The notes: generated by a model from the sequence alone, not told the origin. A stretch of 64,000 nt of DNA from Utricularia gibba (GCA_002189035.1 NEEC01000008.1:2046001-2110000), one strand, 5' to 3'. Numbered from the stretch's first letter, positions 27,791 through 40,042 are shown. Program-made: numbers and translations.

Positions 27791-29326
27791 TTACTCATCG
27801 TAATGCTCTTCAGCTCCGCCCTCTTCGTAGTCTTCATCAACCTCTGCAGTGGCATCCTGATACTGCTGATACTCTGCTACCAGATCGTTCATGTTGCTCT
27901 CAGCTTCAGTGAACTCCATCTCGTCCATTCCTTCACCGGTATACCAGTGCAGAAACGCCTTGCGCCTGTACATGGCTGTGAACTGCAGGCTGACTCTCCT
28001 GAACATCTCCTGAATGGAAGTGGAGTTCCCCACGAAGGTGGACGCCATTTTCAGCCCTGTGGGGGGGATGTCGCAGACACTGGATTTCACATTGTTGGGG
28101 ATCCATTCCACGAAGTAGGAGGAGTTCTTGTTCTGCACATTCAGCATCTGTTCGTCAACCTCTTTTGTGCTCATCTTGCCACGGAACATGGCGGAGGCGG
28201 TAAGGTAGCGCCCATGGCGAGGATCAGCAGCACACATCATGTTCTTGGAATCCCACATTTGTTGGGTAAGTTCGGGGACGGTTAAAGAGATGTAGTGCTG
28301 TGATCCACGGGAAGTGAGAGGAGCAAAGCCCACCATGAAGAAATGAAGGCGCGGGAAAGGTATCAAGTTTACAGCAAGCTTTCTGAGATCGGAATTCAAC
28401 TGTCCTGGGAATCTCAGGCAGCAAGTTACTCCACTCATGGTTGCGGAAATCAAGTGATTCAAGTCACCGACTGCAAAACAACACAAGCCGATGTCACAAG
28501 GAAGTTGTGTGGCAATAGTGACACGCTAGGCGTTGCTTACAGCTGGGGGTGCTGAGCTTCAATGTCCTGAAGCAGATGTCGTAGAGGGCTTCATTGTCAA
28601 GAACCATGCACTCATCAGCATTCTCCACCAATTGATGCACTGAGAGTGTGGCATTATAGGGCTCAACTACCGTGTCAGAGACTTTGGGAGATGGGAAAAC
28701 AGAGAATGTCATCATCATTCTGTCTGGATACTCCTCTCTGATCTTCGAGATCAAAAGGGTTCCCATCCCAGATCCCGTACCTCCTCCCAGAGAGTGGCAA
28801 ACCTGAAATCCTGACCAAAAGTAACGAAAACATTGCACAAACATATCAGGGTCATGATCTACTCACCGGTACGATGGAACGTAAAGAACCAAGGCAAAGA
28901 CTATCAGAAAAAACGGTAGGCAACCTTGAAGGCAATCACAGTTTTCCGCCTCCTTCCTAACAACATCAAGAACCGCATCAATAAGCTCAGCCCCCTCAGT
29001 GTAATGCCCCTTCGCCCAGTTATTCCCGGCGCCGGATTGCCCAAAAACGAAGTTATCAGGGCGAAATATCTGACCATAAGGACCAGATCTGATGGAGTCC
29101 ATCGTCCCCGGCTCCAGATCCATAAGAACAGCGCGTGGGACGTACCTCTTCCCAGATGCCTCATTGAAATACACATTGATCCTCTCCAACTGCACATCAG
29201 AAGATCCTTCCTCCCCTTAAACTTCCCCGTGGGATCAACGCTGTGCTCATCACAGATAACCTCCCAAAACTTGGAACCGATTTGGTTCCCACATTGCCCG
29301 CCTTGAATGTGCAGGATTTCCCTCAT
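27791..29326 (-). CDS. TUBB: beta-tubulin (one-base frame break in exon 1)
   Basis: Three coding exons on the minus strand, as usual for plant beta-tubulins: 29326-28925, 28810-28541, 28470-27791. The start [17 protein letters not shown] includes the MREI autoregulation motif. Later come [15 protein letters not shown], the nucleotide-binding [10 protein letters not shown] loop, [16 protein letters not shown] and an acidic C-terminal tail ([15 protein letters not shown]). The protein dimerises with alpha-tubulin and polymerises into microtubules. The exon 1 frame breaks at a run of four C at 29213-29216 (plus strand); one more base there restores a 450-residue product reading through to [17 protein letters not shown]. 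Everything else is intact and highly conserved, so a sequence error is likelier than a pseudogene. With the restored reading, residues EEG form a small insertion after KFKG that I do not recall in typical isoforms. Confidence 0.93.
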
Positions 29327-30691
29327 TTTTCAGCCCCAGATTTGCGTTTCACCTCGCGAAACGAGATCCAACCCAGCGTCGGTGAAAGCAGTTTCTTGTA
29401 ATAGATATTTATAAATAAAACCAAAAAATATATTATTAGATGATATTCTTAGAGAACGTGAGCGGTGGGTTTCAAAGAGGGACCCACCCCATCTTCATGC
29501 AAACCGTAGTAGTAGTTCTCCCTCAACCGCTCATACCCAGCGGGACCCACTCCACCGTATTTTATATTTTAATAGTATTTTAATGGGCCTGTCCTCTTCC
29601 GATGGCCCAACTAAACGGACAATTATTTTTATCAAAATTCTTGTATTAACTGAATTTTCTTAATTAAATGAGTTTAATTTTTTTATTAAATGAAATATAA
29701 TAATATTTTGAATATTCATTTTTAAAACTTATTTAGCAAATACATACGCAATTATAACTATACAAATAATGAAATGTATCATTAACTGAATTATTATATT
29801 AAATTGAATAAACAAGTGTGTTATTATTTAAGGTTTTAATTAATAATTAAAGTAAATAATAGGTGTTTTTTTAAGGTTTTTTCCAGATCCACACCAAGTC
29901 AATGAATGGTGTATTAATTAATGCATGCTGGGAGGTTAACCCAATGAGCGATGAGCACGTGACCCAGTCGTCACTCAATTACTTTTTATGTGCTCGTGTA
30001 AGGAATTTTACCGTGGGTGATTCGGGAAGTGGTGCATCAGGGTAAAAAAGAAAATTGAAAGGTCAAACCGGTTAATGACTTCCAATTAATTAATTAGTGG
30101 ATTAATGACCGGGATTAAGGTTAAGTCGTCGTGGAGGGTAGAATCGTCAACAGGTGGTGATAATGACCTCCCCGGGGGTAGCTGACCCAGCGTAATTTCT
30201 TGCCTCTGAGAATCACAACTCAGTTTCGTTTCGTCGAACTGGAGACTGGTGACTGAAGGCGATCTCCATTCCTGTTGTGCTGTTTTCTTTATACTGGGTT
30301 TCTTGATCTGGTTTGGGCAACAACACTCGAATCTGGTTTTGTGGTTTGGGTTGGTGCCCGAGCAGAAAAGTCAATGGTTTTCTGCTGCTGAAGCGCGTTT
30401 TTTTTTTTTTTTTTTGGTATTCTTCTTCCTGGAGTCGTTCAAACATGATTGCTTGACGGGTCGGTCAGATTTGATCAAATCAAACCAAATCTGATCCATT
30501 CAAGGAAGCCGACCAGAATTTTTAGTTCCCATCTTACGCGGCTTTGTTTCCATTTTCAGCAGGTTTATCGTCTTTCGTTTCCCATTTAGCTAAACACTGG
30601 TGAAACAAGTAACGCTTGTTTGTTTCAAGGTTTTGGGTACTTTGGTATATGCGCTGAAGCTTATTCAAGAGTTTGAGAGGCTCTGAAGAAA
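29327..30691. other. intergenic DNA between divergent tubulin and PSI genes
   Basis: 29400-30180 is AT-rich spacer with no gene. 30190-30691 resembles leader sequence of the PSI gene, including a T-rich stretch near 30400. No ORF is supported. Confidence 0.55.
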
Positions 30692-33690
30692 ATGGGAGGT
30701 GTTTGCTCCGGGGGAATTGTTGTGAGGAATGTGAAATCGGATGAATTGGTGTATGATAAAAACCAGGGATTCTCGGGGAGAATCTGCAATTAGATGAGAG
30801 GTTTCGAAAGAACCAGAACAATGACGCCTCATATATGGGCAATGATGAAGTCGATGTTTTTGAGAAGCGCCCCGGCATATGTTTGATTCCGGCGAACTTA
30901 TTTCGATTTCCCGTGAACTGAGACCATCTATGTTCTCTGGCACACCAGCGAACAAGGTATGTGTATCTTCCACCAAGCTTTTCCTTCTTTTTTTTTCTCT
31001 ACTGTGATCTTGCCTGTTTTTTTTTTTTTTTTTATGTTGATCTGATGGTGGATTGGAAATCCACAATCTTGCTGAAAATATAAGAAAGCAGGAAGGAAAA
31101 TTTGGATTTTTTTTTCAACAGTGATGTTCCCTGTATTTATCTTCATGCTTTTCTTTGTAGAGTCCTTGATTTTCTTGTTATATTCTATGATAGGCGCCAC
31201 AGATACCGCCATCATTCCTGGGAAAGGCCGGCATACCAGGCCTCGAGAAAGCAGTGGATGTACTTGATGCTCTTGGTAGTAGCATGACCAATTTGAATGC
31301 AGGCGGATTTTCGGCAGGTGTAAATAGTAGAACAAAGAGAATCCGAATACTTGCTTTTGAAGTAGCTAATACCATAGCCAAAGGCTCAAGCTTGCTGCAG
31401 TCTCTCTCTGAGGAAAGTATCCGTGAATTGAAGACAGAAATCTTAACTTCAGAAGGGGTGAAGCGGCTAGTTTCTAAAGATATGAAGGAGCTCCTTTCTA
31501 TTGCAGCTGCTGACAAAAGGTAGCTTTTTTGGGTGCTTTGGCCTGTGCTTTATTAGGAAACATTTTGTTGTCCTCAATTAAGTTCTTTTTGTCGCTTTAT
31601 TTCCAGGGAAGAATTCGATGTGTTCGCCCGTGAGGTTATCAGATTTGGAAATCTATGCAAAGACCCCCAATGGCACAATTTAGATCGCTTCTTTTTGAGG
31701 TAACTACTATCTCAGGTTTTCTCCGCGTTTCTGTTCCTTCCCAATGGATGATAAAGCATTTCTCTTCTAGGTTGGATTCGGATTCTGATGTTCATAAACA
31801 GAAACGAGAAGATGCTGAAATGGCAATGCAAGAATTAACCAATCTCGCTCAGCACACATCAGTAAGTCCAATGCTATTGTGGCGTTGTCATGTATTGTTG
31901 CACATTTTCCTTTTACATTCCCATAGGATTGAAAGCTCAATTCTGCCTCAGGAACTGTATCACGAGCTGCATGCGTTGGACAGATTTCAGCTGGACTATA
32001 GGCGGAAGCTAGAAGAAGTTGCATCATTGAACCTTCCAAAGAAGGGTATGTTTAACTTGATCTTGCTTGGTGGGATGCCTGAAGATAGCCTGTTTAGGAC
32101 TCCTTTTGCAGTGCATTTGTGGGCATGCTTAATGAGATCACTCAAATGATGCATTTTAACATTTGTCAACATAGGAGACTGCCTGGCAATGTTACAAAGT
32201 GAGTTGAAACATCAGCGAAAGCTGGTACTGAGCATGCAAAAGAAATCCCTTTGGTCCAAAACCATGGAACAGGTAACATGGAGACACCGTTGTCACTTCT
32301 TTTCAGTTACCTTTTTGTTGGCATCTGCAAGCTGATGAGTGAACTTAAATTTGTCCTGGGAAGGTTGTGGAGAAGCTAGTTGACATTGTCACATTCATAC
32401 ATCAAGATATTAAAGATGCATTTGGAAGCAATGGTGTGATCCTGTCTCTTTTTCATATCGCCATGCTTCGACATATTGTAACCCTTCTATCCTCATGTGG
32501 TGCGAACAGATACCACCCCAGAACAGGGAAGGGACTCAACAGGGAAACCGAAAAGACTGGGGGCAGCTGGTCTTGCACTGCATTATGCCAGTATAATTAC
32601 CCAGATAGACAATATTGTAAGTAGAGAAATGCTATTAGTATTTGTCTTCAAATGACTATATATCATCTCACATAAACTATCATCATGCAAGGCCTCACGA
32701 CCAACTTATCTTCCTCCAAATATGCGAGAAACCCTGTACGATGGTTTGCCACCATCCATCAAGACAACTCTTCGCTCTCTGTTACAACATGATGCCCAGG
32801 AAGAGGTATTTTTTCGCTCTCTTATCCCTCATCTTGTGAACGAACACATGTTCAAGACTTGATCTTTTCCATCATATTGGGGCGGATTCCGTTTTTGTGT
32901 AGCTCTCATTTCTGGAGATCAAGTCTAACATGGAGAAGTATCTCGACTGGCTTGCCCCTTTAGCAGCTGAGACAACCAGGTATGATGCTTGCCATCGGGA
33001 AAACGTATTTGTTAGTGTTAATCATGCTGAGGAACACCTGCGTGAAGTATTCTCCTCTCTGGCAAAATGAATCAGGGCGCATCAGGGGTTCGGATGGGTC
33101 GGAGAATGGGCCAGTGCAGGGTTAGTGTATGAGCATCCTTGTTATCTGTCACCATCCCTGGAAACGGATGCTTGACGAGCTATACTCCATTTGACAGGAA
33201 TGAATTCGGAAAGAAACCGGCATCTCCGATCCGCTTGCAGACTCTCTACCATGCCGACAAAGATGAGGTGGAATCCTGCATACTGGAGCTTCTAACGTGG
33301 CTTCATCGTCTCGTCAGCGTCGTCAGATATCGAGACAGCAAGCCCCTCCCCATGAGATCGTCAACGTGCAGAGTATCCCCTTCAAGCGCAGGGACATTGG
33401 CATCCAACAGTGAGGAGAGCAGCAGGCCCCATAAGGCTGTCCTGATCTCCCCCGAGGATAGGATCCTGTTGGAGAACGTGACGAAACGGAGGCGGAGCTT
33501 TGTCCAGGGACTGAGCAAGAGCCAAGAATTCGCGACTGTGATGAAGAGTCGCAAGAGCAAGACGCTCAGCCGGAGCATGCGCAGCTCCCCTCGGCTAGGG
33601 GCGGCGGCGGAACATAAAAACGTCGACGTTTTGGACGTGTTGGACGGTTTAGATTCGTCCTTCTCGGTTCCTGGGGGAGGTGTACGATGA
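30692..33690 (+). CDS. PSI: PSK SIMULATOR-type protein (DUF3475 + DUF668)
   Basis: Twelve exons: 30692-30956, 31194-31519, 31607-31699, 31771-31861, 31952-32045, 32175-32272, 32364-32433, 32510-32616, 32692-32805, 32903-32979, 33076-33120, 33198-33690. The protein starts MGGVCSGG, a likely N-myristoylation signal. DUF3475 follows (KRIRILAFEVANTIAKGSSL, VFAREVIRFGNLCKDPQWHN), then DUF668 (GAAGLALHYASIITQIDNI, PPNMRETLYDGLPPSIKTTL, WLAPLAAETT, GFGWVGEWAS, RLQTLYHADK) and a Ser-rich basic tail. Arabidopsis PSI1-3 are plasma-membrane and nuclear proteins that promote growth in connection with phytosulfokine and brassinosteroid signalling. Exon 1 breaks twice: at the GGGG run 30775-30778 and near 30870-30878. 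Each needs one added base, and with both added exon 1 becomes a multiple of three and the whole CDS encodes about 624 residues. All other exons are clean. Confidence 0.88.
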
Positions 33691-34086
33691 TTTCTCCTTC
33701 GCTTTTTTGTATTTTTAAATTAAAAAAAAACCTTGTCGTAATGCGTAAAATGAAACTCTAAAATATGTATATAAATATTATTTCCATGACTTGCATTTTA
33801 ATTATTCATTATTAAATAAAACATGTTTACTTGTGATTGAATAACTTATTATTATTATTATTATAAGAAAATAAAACATGCAACACCGATATAATCCACT
33901 AAATTCGACGAGCAAATATGTTTTATATTTAATTTTTTGTAGTGAAATTCGAATAATTAAATTCCACTTAATGATTGAGATTTTTACCCGTTGTGGATTA
34001 GGATGTTGTCATTTTTCGGTACCCACTTTCCTCTCCCAAGCATAAAGTTCCGGTCCCATGCACCGGAATTACAATCGATCCTCGCC
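33691..34086. other. AT-rich spacer between PSI and J-protein genes
   Basis: About 400 bp of AT-rich DNA containing the PSI 3' UTR and the J-protein promoter. No gene seen. Confidence 0.6.
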
Positions 34087-34484
34087 ATGGCTCTGCCCTC
34101 CCCCGGTTCCTCCTCCAGACGGCGATTGATCAGCGATTGCACCGTCGCCGCCAATCCATGCGCGTATCAGCAGCGCTGGGGAAGGCTTCCTCTTGTTATG
34201 AGGTGCTAGGGATTCAGAGGAGCGCCACATCGACGGAGATCAAGTTCGCCTATAGGAATCTGGCCAGAGTTCTGCATCCGGACGCTGCTCTCAGACGCGG
34301 AGTTGGAGCTTCTTCTTCAGCTGAAGAGTTCATACGCTTGCAGGCGGCGTACGCCACGCTCTCCGATCCGGATAGGCGCGCGGCGTACGATGGCTCGCTT
34401 GTCTCCCACTTCCGGATGCCAACTGGATCCGGATCCACCGAGGCGCATGCGACCCGGACGTGGGAAACTGATCAGTGCTGGTGA
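34087..34484 (+). CDS. short DnaJ (J-domain) protein, probably plastid-targeted
   Basis: The J domain is clear: SCYEVLGIQRSATSTEIKFAY, LARVLHPDAA with the essential HPD, then FIRLQAAYATLSDPDRRAAYDG. The protein is short, ends soon after the J domain (stop at 34484) and lacks Gly/Phe and zinc-finger regions, so it is a type III J protein like plastid DNAJ11 (AtJ11). Such proteins stimulate Hsp70 ATPase. The ATG at 34087 opens a different frame; one added C in the five-C run at 34100-34104 would link it to the J frame, giving about 132 residues with a Ser/Arg-rich, acid-poor leader suiting a transit peptide. Without that, translation would begin at the in-frame Met at about 34158 (MRVSAALGK). 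The J domain is certain; the start is less so. Confidence 0.82.
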
Positions 34485-35033
34485 TGAACTTGCATTAAAA
34501 ATAAATAATGAAAAAAATCAATTTAAACACAAAAAAAAATAGTTTACGTGTACGGGCGCCGAATACGCGGTCAAGTTCAGCCCTTGAATTTACAAAACTA
34601 CCCTTTACTTTTGCCAGGCGGTACTCGTCGGAGCATTTCGCCACTGATTGTGGCGGTCGGTGAATTCTCCTCTGATCGGGGGAACTTCCCACCGGAACAC
34701 TAGTAATTTTCTTCGCTGCTCTTGCTATCTGGAAGTGGGCTGGAATTTTAGGCCAATTCTTTCTTTGTCGTTTCGGTCCCTCATTAGGAGCTGATTCCCA
34801 TTTGTTGGTTGCGTGGTATCGAGGTTTTGCATGAATGTGCACAGAGTTCATGCTATTGGAATTTGCTGAAGAAGGATGCCATAAACAGATGCAGCAGCAG
34901 CAGCACCCTTGGTGTATGTCTGTCCATAGCAAGACTACAATGAGTAGAAGAGGAGCTCGCTCATTTCAAAACTCTAACAAGTGCACCGAATGGTTTAATG
35001 ACTGGACAGAGGGGGCCGTGAAGATCTACGGGT
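34485..35033. other. convergent 3' flanks of J-protein and HSP90 genes
   Basis: Between two genes that end facing each other. Open frames at 34495-34932 (-) and 34835-35164 (+) show no domain and overlap likely UTRs; not called. Confidence 0.55.
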
Positions 35034-38000
35034 CTACAACTCATCTTTCAGATCCTCCGGCAAGTCCGTCTTCGAGGAAGACTCAGTTTCTTTGGAGGTG
35101 TCCTCTGTTTCAGCTTCCTCAACTTCTTCTTCTTCTTCCACCGTGGCTGCAGGGTCGATGCTGAGGCTGCTCTTGACTGAGCTGTAGATTCGAGAAGCGA
35201 AGTCCTTTGGATCGCTCAGCGTGAAACCACTCTCCATGAGGGCTGTCTGATACATCAGCTGTGCTGTTTGCTTCACGCTTGCATCCTGGTAAATTCAAAA
35301 ACATGGAACAGGCAAACAGGGTTTAGCTCATCTTCGATCATGTCAGAGGCCTGAGAGTAGACTGTGTTGTTACCTCTGGGTCTTTTACTACTCGTTCCCG
35401 GAGCTCCTTGATGATGGGGTGTCTTGGGTTGATTTCAAGCACCCTCTTGCCCGCATGTAGGCTTGCTTGTTGGAGTCGGACAGAGTTTGGGACTGCATGA
35501 TTCTCTCCATGTTTGCACTCCATCCGAATTTGGATGTCACTACAATGCAGGGAGAATCGGCGAGGCGGTTGCTGATCTTGACATCATCTACGTTCTCACT
35601 GGCAAGAGCACCCTTCCACCATTTAGTTAACTCCTTGAATGACTCCTTCAGTTCCTTGTCTTTGGAGTCTTTGCCGAGCTTCAACCCTTCTTTGGATACG
35701 TTTTGGAATTTCTTGTCCTCGTAATCCATTAGATATTGCATCAGGTATTCATCCACAGGGTCAGTGAAGAAGATAACCTGAGGTGGAAGAAGAGATTCAT
35801 AAGGGTACTGGGAGTGAAACATTCAGAAAACTTGTGCTCACCTCATAATTCTTCTTCTTGAGTCTTTCAAGGAATGGAGACTTCTCCAACTGCTCCTTGC
35901 TTGTTCCAGTGATATAGAAGATATCTTTCTGACCAGATTTCATTCTGGAGATGTACTGGTCTAGCGAGGTTAACTTACCCTCGGATTTAGAGCTGACAAA
36001 TAATAAAACCACGACCTTAATGTACACTCTATGCAAGTAATGCGCCAATTGGAGCAGAATGGAAAGGCTACTTACGTCTCAAATCGGAGCAGCTTGGCCA
36101 GGCGATTTCTGTTAGTAGCATCTTCAATGATACCAAGCTTGATAGACTTGCCAAACTCGTTCCAAAATTTAGTGTACTGACCTTTCTTTTCGTCAATTTC
36201 ACTTGATTCTTCACTATCTACAATTACCCACATCAGAAGTTCAGATGCAAAGATAAAGAAAGGATAGTGCTTGTTATGTAGTGCAATCTGTAAGCAGATT
36301 TATCTCGCAGCAGAATTGTTGTTCATTAAGTGGATTAATTGAAAGTTTAATTGAGGCAAGGTACGGTACCTTTCTTGTCGTCATTATTTTCATCAGGGTC
36401 CTCTTCTGCGAGCTTCCGAATCATATCCAGGGCCTTGCGGATGAGCTTCTTCTTGATCGTTTTTAAGCTGCTGTGCTGTTGAAGCATTTCTCTCGACACA
36501 TTCAGAGGCAAGGTATCAGAATCAACAAGCCCCTGGTCAAATTAGTTCTTTTTGGTTAGGAACTACAAGGCAACCTTAGTGAGCAAACAAAGCGAGAATA
36601 GCAGTTGCAGGGTATCAACAAAAAAAATATTACCAATAAGAAGTTCAAATACTTCGGCAGAAGTTCATCGAATTCATCTGAGATAAAGACCCTTCTGACA
36701 TAGAGCTTCAAATTGGATTTTTTCGAATTGTAGTAGCTCTCGTAGAGATCATGAGGAGCCTTGGGAGGAACAAACAACACTGCCTTGAACTCGACATCAC
36801 CTTCGGCATTGAAGTGACTCCATGCCATAGGTTTATCTTCACTGAAGTCCTGTAGGTAAAAGTTTTACATACAAAAACAAGTTGATTCAGACGAGATGGG
36901 GAAAAGATTATAACTTCAACAGACGGAAAATGTTTACCTTGGCCAGCGAGTGATAGAATTTTGAGTACTCTTCCTCAGTAACCTCCTTTGGACTTCTTAG
37001 CCATATAGCTTTCATATCGTTCAAAAGTTCCCATTCATGAACCGTTTTCTGAATCTTTTTTGTTTTGGCTTCCTCCTCTTTCTCAGCACCTTCTTCTTCT
37101 TCTTCTTCCTCGGAAGGTTTGCTATCAGCTGATCATCCAGTTATATTGCGGTAAGAATACACACAAATGATGGAAGACAAGCAACACGAATCAGAAACCA
37201 TATAGGACATACATGAGTCCTCATCATCGGTTGACTCCTCTTCATCAGCGGGAACCTCCTCATCTACTTGCTTGCTGGACCAAAGGTATATGGGGAAGTT
37301 GATAAATTCGGAATACCTCTTCACCAGTTCCTGAAATGCTCAAGAAGCATTTAAATCCATCATCAACCCGTCATTATGTGAATTTATCTTAAAAAGATGC
37401 CACTATCGTGATCAGGGTAGAAAACCTTCAGTTTGAACTCATCCAAGTACTCTTGTGCCTCATCTCGGAGATGCAGTTTGATTTCTGTTCCACGGCCAAG
37501 AGGTTCATTCCATGTGTCTTCTGATATGGCAAAGTTTCCATCAGCCTTGGACTCCCAGACATGCCTGACCATTGAACATTCATTCCAGAATGAGAAATAA
37601 ACTTGCTACAAAACATAGATATGATGTGGCTTTGAATTAAGTTACAGCCCACCATGCGAAGTCTAAACAACTCACTGTTTATCATCATTATGTTTGCTGA
37701 TCACTTCCACATAATCAGCCACGAGATACACCGAGTAAAATCCAACACCAAATTGCCCAATGAGGTTGAGATCACCACTCGTCTGCATCTTTTCAACAAA
37801 TGCTGCAGGTTGTGAAATAGAGAATGCAGAAAAGTTATGCCTTTCACACCCAATGTAATCATGGTATCACGATGTAGATAAGAAAAGCTGGGATGAACAG
37901 ACACAAGCATGCTATACAAAGCGTTTAGTTACGCTTTTCACATGCAATGGGTGTCTTGACATGAAAAGTGATGCTCATAAAAACATAAGAGAGACACAAG

Positions 38001-38965
38001 GATCATTAGACATCTTGAACACTTCCTAATATGCACTCGAAAGTACCTGATGTTCCAGATTTGGCGATGGTGCCCAAATTCTTGATCAAATCATCCTTGG
38101 TCATCCCTATACCCCTATCCCGGATGGAGAGTATTTTGTTGTCCTTGTCCAATTTAATCTAGATTGACGGAAAATATCAACGTAGAGGTACTATTAGTCG
38201 TATTTTTAGGAGGATTGTGGTGGTAGCAAATTAGATTTTTAAATGTGAATGATCAAGAATGGAAATAGACAGCCCTTAAGCAAACGCAGGAGAGATATGT
38301 CATTGCAAACCTGAATCTCAAGCTTGGCGTTTTCACCTTCTCCCAGAACTTCCTTTTCAGTGAGCGACAGGAACCTTATTTTGTCCAGCGCCTAAAATCG
38401 AGGACAAGTCAGAACACATCTCTAGCACAAAAATTGCAACAAACAGAGCAGGAAACACGCACATCCGAGGCATTCGATATCAACTCCCTCAAGAAAATGT
38501 CTTTATTGCTGTAAAGAGAGTTGATGATAATGTCCATGAGCCGTGACACCTCTGCCTGGAACTTAAACTTCTCTGCTTCCGCGCGCAGCGATCTTCCGGA
38601 AATGGATTCGGATTCCCTACAATGCACACCATTAGCTTCCGCTACAGGGATCCACCGACGCAATAATGCTTTTCAGCGAATCAAACAAAAAGCTACCTCT
38701 TGACAACTTCAGAGTCCGTCGACAGTCCACTTGGGACACCGCCGATCTTCTCATCCACCTTAGGGAGATCTTGCACCGCATCCGGATCAACTTCAGCATT
38801 TACCCGCGTCTTCGTACCTGAAAAGCCACAAGCACTTGAGCCACCCTAAAAATTGCATAAAAAATAGTGAATCAACTACAAAAGAGAACAAACCACACCT
38901 TGATGCGGCAAAATAAACAGAATGCACAGCACTAAGAGAAGCGACGTGGCCTTCCACTTGCTCAT
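35034..38965 (-). CDS. HSP90.7: endoplasmin, ER HSP90 (GRP94 / HSP90.7 type)
   Basis: Fifteen coding exons on the minus strand: 38965-38899, 38817-38697, 38616-38463, 38391-38311, 38158-38047, 37802-37676, 37564-37426, 37330-37213, 37128-36938, 36849-36634, 36532-36370, 36217-36076, 35992-35842, 35777-35374, 35285-35034; about 812 residues. Order: signal peptide ([19 protein letters not shown]), GHKL ATPase domain ([54 protein letters not shown]), acidic charged linker ([16 protein letters not shown]), middle domain ([14 protein letters not shown]), C-terminal dimerisation domain and terminal KDEL. It folds secreted and receptor proteins in the ER; the Arabidopsis ortholog SHEPHERD is needed for CLAVATA receptor function. 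Exon 14 needs one added base at the CCC run 35450-35452 (plus strand) to keep frame between KQAYMR and [11 protein letters not shown]. The promoter holds an ERSE and an HSE. Confidence 0.95.
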
Positions 38966-39030
38966 TTTCCTGGATGCTCCCAGATCTCTTCCCCCGGAGA
39001 CTGAATCACGCAGTGCAAGGAACGCGGATC

Positions 39031-39040
39031 AGTTATATTG
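39031..39040 (-). promoter_or_regulatory. TATA-like box of the ER HSP90 gene
   Basis: On the minus strand the sequence reads CAATATAACT, about 70 bp upstream of the HSP90 ATG and downstream of the ERSE, a sensible core-promoter position. The match to the TATA consensus is partial. Confidence 0.35.
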
Positions 39041-39115
39041 AGGTTTAGATGGAGCATGCGTCGTCAGGTCTCGCCACGGTGGCGCATCCGACGGTTAGAA
39101 ATGAACCTCGTACTA

Positions 39116-39134
39116 CGTGGAGTGTCCTTATTGG
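39116..39134 (-). promoter_or_regulatory. ER stress element (ERSE) of the ER HSP90 gene
   Basis: The plus strand reads CGTGG, nine bases, ATTGG: an exact CCAAT-N9-CCACG on the coding strand of HSP90, about 150 bp upstream of its ATG. GRP94-type genes are classical unfolded-protein-response targets, so the element is likely functional. Confidence 0.75.
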
Positions 39135-39160
39135 CTGCCGCGGCGTGGTTTGGCGTGGAC

Positions 39161-39173
39161 TTCTGGAACCTTC
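39161..39173 (-). promoter_or_regulatory. perfect heat shock element (TTCnnGAAnnTTC)
   Basis: The bases TTCTGGAACCTTC form three alternating 5-bp HSF units without mismatch, some 195-210 bp upstream of the HSP90 ATG and next to the ERSE. This suggests heat-shock-factor input in addition to the unfolded protein response. Confidence 0.6.
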
Positions 39174-39179
39174 TTATTG

Positions 39180-40039
39180 CTGGGCCTGGGCTGGAGTCCG
39201 GTTTATCCTAACTCGTTATCCAGTTACATTATTTTAAATTAATTAAGATATATTTGAATTAATTATTACTTTGATCAATTGAATGAGTACGTGGCACTAT
39301 TGCACCAATTTTTATCCTAGGAAAAATTAATATTTTTTCATAAAAGACATTTTTGTCCTCAAAAGCTATTTATTTAAATTACATGATTTCCCATTTTGGG
39401 CATTCTAAATTATTTATTAATTACATATCATAAACTTATGTTACCAATTAAATCTATGTTATAATTTATTCAATATAATGTAAATAATTTATATTATATT
39501 TTTTAATAATATGTTTTATTATCAAATCTATCAAACTCGTAATTAAGGTTCATTTTAATATGAATTGTGGTAGTTAAAGAGAATGATTGAAACGCCACGT
39601 GGCGCCAAGGGAGTCAATAGACGCTTTGATACGGTCGGTCAATTAATTATTTAATTACAAAATCTGTTTAATTATGCTTTTAAAAAATTATTTTTTTAAT
39701 CAGATAAGTTTAAATTATATATTATAAATAATTAAAAGTAGACTGTAATATCTAGAAAAATCAAATAAAACAAAAACTCTACCCGAAGTTGAACAGTCAC
39801 CGTGATCGGACGGTTTCTATGACATCGGCGGCAGCCGCCCAACGCCCCAATGGCGACGTGGACGTAGGAGTCGCGGTTCCGGAAATGGTTAACATAATAA
39901 ATAAAGTAGCCGTTACAATGCCGTTCCTCAAACGTCTTTGTAGATGAAGGAAAGCTTTCGGCCGGGAGCTTTCTGATCCATGCTCTATCCTGTACCCGTG
40001 GCCTCTCTGTCTCTTCTTGAAAGTTGAGCGAGTTCGTGA
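39180..40039. other. AT-rich intergenic DNA
   Basis: AT-rich spacer from about 39230 to 39780, then leader sequence of the PNRC-motif gene. It holds one notable site, the palindromic G-box listed separately. Open frames on the minus strand (39732-40235) overlap the next gene in antisense and are not called. Confidence 0.6.
39593..39604 (+). promoter_or_regulatory. 12-bp palindromic G-box (CGCCACGTGGCG)
   Basis: A perfect 12-bp palindrome with the CACGTG core of bZIP/bHLH binding sites, flanked so as to also resemble an ABA-response element. It lies about 450 bp upstream of the PNRC-motif gene start and about 630 bp upstream of HSP90. Confidence 0.5.
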
Positions 40040-40042
40040 GTG

